Of a stretch of 7,701 nt of DNA, positions 6,326 to 7,701 are shown piece by piece. Origin of the DNA: Flavobacteriales bacterium UBA4660 (lineage in GTDB: Bacteria; Bacteroidota; Bacteroidia; Flavobacteriales_D; Sanyastnellaceae); contig DHLU01000235.1 in the NCBI GenBank assembly GCA_002405435.1, forward strand, positions 25,201-32,901, read 5' to 3'. Numbering within the stretch: position 1 is the stretch's first letter; each line of letters opens with the position of its first letter. The translations under genes were made by a program, and so were the position numbers. Under the pieces are notes generated by a model. It made no database searches. It had not been told where the DNA came from and saw only the letters and a list, made by a program, of their open reading frames with translations.

Positions 6326-7339
6326 ATGAAACGTATCTCCACTGCTATTCTTCTTTTTGCCGCTCCGTTTGTCGGAGCGCAAGACATTCACATGAGCCAG
6401 TTTCAAAATGCTCCGCTGCTGGTGAATCCGGGACTGACAGGCGATTTTCCCGGCTTTTTCAGGGCCGGCATCAGTTACCGCGACCAATGGAGTGTGCTGG
6501 GTGACGGTTTTGTGAGCTACCTGCTCTATGCCGACTACCGGCCGGGCGAAGACGAAAACACCCACACCATCCCCTATTCGTTTGGTGTGCTCACCACCCG
6601 AGACAAGGGCGGAGAACTGGGATACGGCAACATGTCCATGAAGCTCTCGGGATCCAAGGAGGTCCGCACGAGCAACCGTCAAAAACTGCTTTTTGGTTTG
6701 CAAATGGGCGTGATCCAGTCGAGCGTTGACCTGGAAGGGTACCGCTGGGGCACCCAATATGACGGCAATTCCTGGAACGGTGCGTTGCCGGGTGAAGCCA
6801 TGACAACTCCCAAACGCACGTCATTTGACGCCTCCGCTGGTGCCGTATGGGTGAAAACCATCGGGGCCAGCACCCTCTCTGCCGGGGATGTGCGCTATGT
6901 GGAGGCCGGACTGGCCGTTCACCACCTCACGCGGCCCAAGATCGGCTTCGGCACCTTCGATACAGGCCGCATGCCGGTGCGTTACACGGCGCATTTCACA
7001 GGCCTGTTCGGACTTGAAAACACGCTCTTTTCCTTCCAGCCCCTTGGCCTCTTTCAGATGCAGGGCAACGCCATGCAGGCCTCGGCCGGCTGCAACCTGC
7101 GGATCCGTCTCAAAGAGGCGTCCCGCTACACCGGACTTATTAAAGCCAGCGTTGTGGGTTTTGGACTTCAGTACCGCTACCGCGATGCCATCATTCCAAC
7201 CTTCATCTACGACAACCAAACGGTGGCCTTTTACGCAGGGTACGATTTCAACGTGAGTTCACTCAGCAAGGTCACCCGGTCCAACGGGGCCATGGAATTT
7301 ACCCTGCGGTATGTGATTGCTGCAGCCCGACGTCACTGA
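6326..7339 (+). CDS. PorP/SprF-family T9SS-associated outer-membrane protein
   Basis: The 337-residue product has a signal peptide (1-18, MKRISTAILLFAAPFVGA, cleaved before Gln19). The family hallmark follows at the mature N-terminus: QDIHMSQFQNAPLLVNPGLTG (19-39) and then ISYRDQW (49-55), corresponding to the NPAxxG and YRxQW motifs of PorP/SprF. The rest is alternating polar/hydrophobic strands rich in Gly, Tyr and Phe, ending in a strand (MEFTLRYVIAA), as in an outer-membrane beta-barrel. SprF-type proteins are needed for secretion or surface attachment of one particular type-B-domain cargo, such as SprB in Flavobacterium johnsoniae. The start lies 2 bases after the stop of the propeller-PKD gene, so the two are almost surely co-transcribed and functionally paired. 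The length is normal for the family and nothing is missing. Confidence 0.93.
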   Translation: MKRISTAILLFAAPFVGAQDIHMSQFQNAPLLVNPGLTGDFPGFFRAGISYRDQWSVLGDGFVSYLLYADYRPGEDENTHTIPYSFGVLTTRDKGGELGYGNMSMKLSGSKEVRTSNRQKLLFGLQMGVIQSSVDLEGYRWGTQYDGNSWNGALPGEAMTTPKRTSFDASAGAVWVKTIGASTLSAGDVRYVEAGLAVHHLTRPKIGFGTFDTGRMPVRYTAHFTGLFGLENTLFSFQPLGLFQMQGNAMQASAGCNLRIRLKEASRYTGLIKASVVGFGLQYRYRDAIIPTFIYDNQTVAFYAGYDFNVSSLSKVTRSNGAMEFTLRYVIAAARRH

Positions 7340-7361
7340 CGCGGCATTTCGCTTCACGGCG

Positions 7362-7369
7362 TACATTCG
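7362..7369 (+). promoter_or_regulatory. Possible degenerate -7 box ahead of lpdA
   Basis: TACATTCG matches the TAnnTTTG consensus except at one base and would give a leader of about 20 bases for lpdA. No -33 element is evident. In the 57-base gap 7340-7396 I see no terminator, so read-through from the upstream pair is equally possible. Confidence 0.2.
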
Positions 7370-7396
7370 CCCCCAAAACGCAAAAGCATTGCACCC

Positions 7397-7701
7397 ATGA
7401 ACTACGATGTGATCGTATTGGGCAGTGGCCCGGGCGGTTATGTGGCCGCCATCCGCGCCGCTCAGCTCGGACTGAAAACTGCCGTTGTCGAACGCGAAGC
7501 CCTCGGAGGTGTCTGCCTCAACTGGGGCTGTATCCCCACCAAGGCCCTCCTGAAAAGCGCCTCCGTATTTGAATACCTCAAACACGCCGCTGACTACGGC
7601 ATTGAGGCAGGCAGCCCCAAGGCAGATTTCGCCGCCGTGGTCAAAAGAAGCCGCGGTGTGGCCGATGGCATGAGCAAGGGGGTTCAGTTCCTGATGAAAA
7701 A
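7397..7701 (+). CDS. lpdA: Dihydrolipoamide dehydrogenase (E3), N-terminal part only
   Basis: This FAD-dependent disulfide oxidoreductase reoxidises the lipoyl arms of the pyruvate, 2-oxoglutarate and branched-chain dehydrogenase complexes and of the glycine cleavage system, passing electrons to NAD+. The visible 101 residues include the FAD-binding GSGPGG (9-14), the ribose-binding acid Glu32 at the end of the second strand (AVVE), and the redox-active pair Cys40 and Cys45 within [13 protein letters not shown] (37-49), the signature of the class I enzyme. The full protein is usually about 460-470 residues, so roughly three quarters lie beyond the window end. The ATG at 7397 gives the standard N-terminus (MNYDVIVLG); there is no Shine-Dalgarno. 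Related class I flavoproteins such as mercuric or glutathione reductase are less likely given [15 protein letters not shown]. Confidence 0.95.
   Translation, partial: MNYDVIVLGSGPGGYVAAIRAAQLGLKTAVVEREALGGVCLNWGCIPTKALLKSASVFEYLKHAADYGIEAGSPKADFAAVVKRSRGVADGMSKGVQFLMK

Noticed and set aside
7259..7585. Minus-strand open frame of 108 codons across the porP/sprF-like end and lpdA start
   Set aside because: It overlaps two confident plus-strand genes in the opposite sense and shows no family features.

Overview
The window reads as chromosomal DNA of a fairly GC-rich member of the Bacteroidota, probably a marine or freshwater flavobacterial or saprospiral relative. The evidence is a gliding-motility/type IX secretion (T9SS) type-B C-terminal domain, a PorP/SprF-family protein encoded directly after it, the adk-obg gene order common in this phylum, mostly Shine-Dalgarno-less starts, and a TAnnTTTG-type promoter box. 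This placement is inference from gene content; no rRNA or other taxonomic marker is present. No tRNA, CRISPR array, insertion sequence or phage gene was found.

Layout. The left half (1-4047) is all on the minus strand. In order of transcription it holds adk (adenylate kinase carrying an unusual 230-residue Lys/Ala-rich tail), obg (ribosome-assembly GTPase, 31 bases downstream), psuG (pseudouridine-5'-phosphate glycosidase, 83 bases further on), and the 5' part of a gene for an unrecognised secreted protein that leaves the window at base 1. Adk, obg and psuG probably form one transcript. Two short hairpins separate psuG from the secreted-protein gene.

A 128-base divergent promoter region (4048-4175) separates this block from the right half (4176-7701), which is all on the plus strand. 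There a large secreted protein (signal peptide, seven propeller-like repeats, PKD domain, Ig-like domain, T9SS type-B sorting domain) is followed after 2 bases by a PorP/SprF-family outer-membrane protein. This is the usual arrangement of a SprB-like adhesin/surface protein with its dedicated partner. After 57 bases comes the start of lpdA (dihydrolipoamide dehydrogenase), cut by the window end.

Most genes are ordinary housekeeping or T9SS-cargo genes. The most unusual feature is the adenylate kinase. Its complete short-type catalytic domain is fused in one continuous frame to a histone-H1-like basic tail longer than the enzyme itself, with a nine-residue repeat array at its centre. Lesser curiosities are psuG with no psuK in view, near-identical 11/12-base repeats bracketing the obg-psuG spacer, and the GTG start with a strong Shine-Dalgarno of obg.
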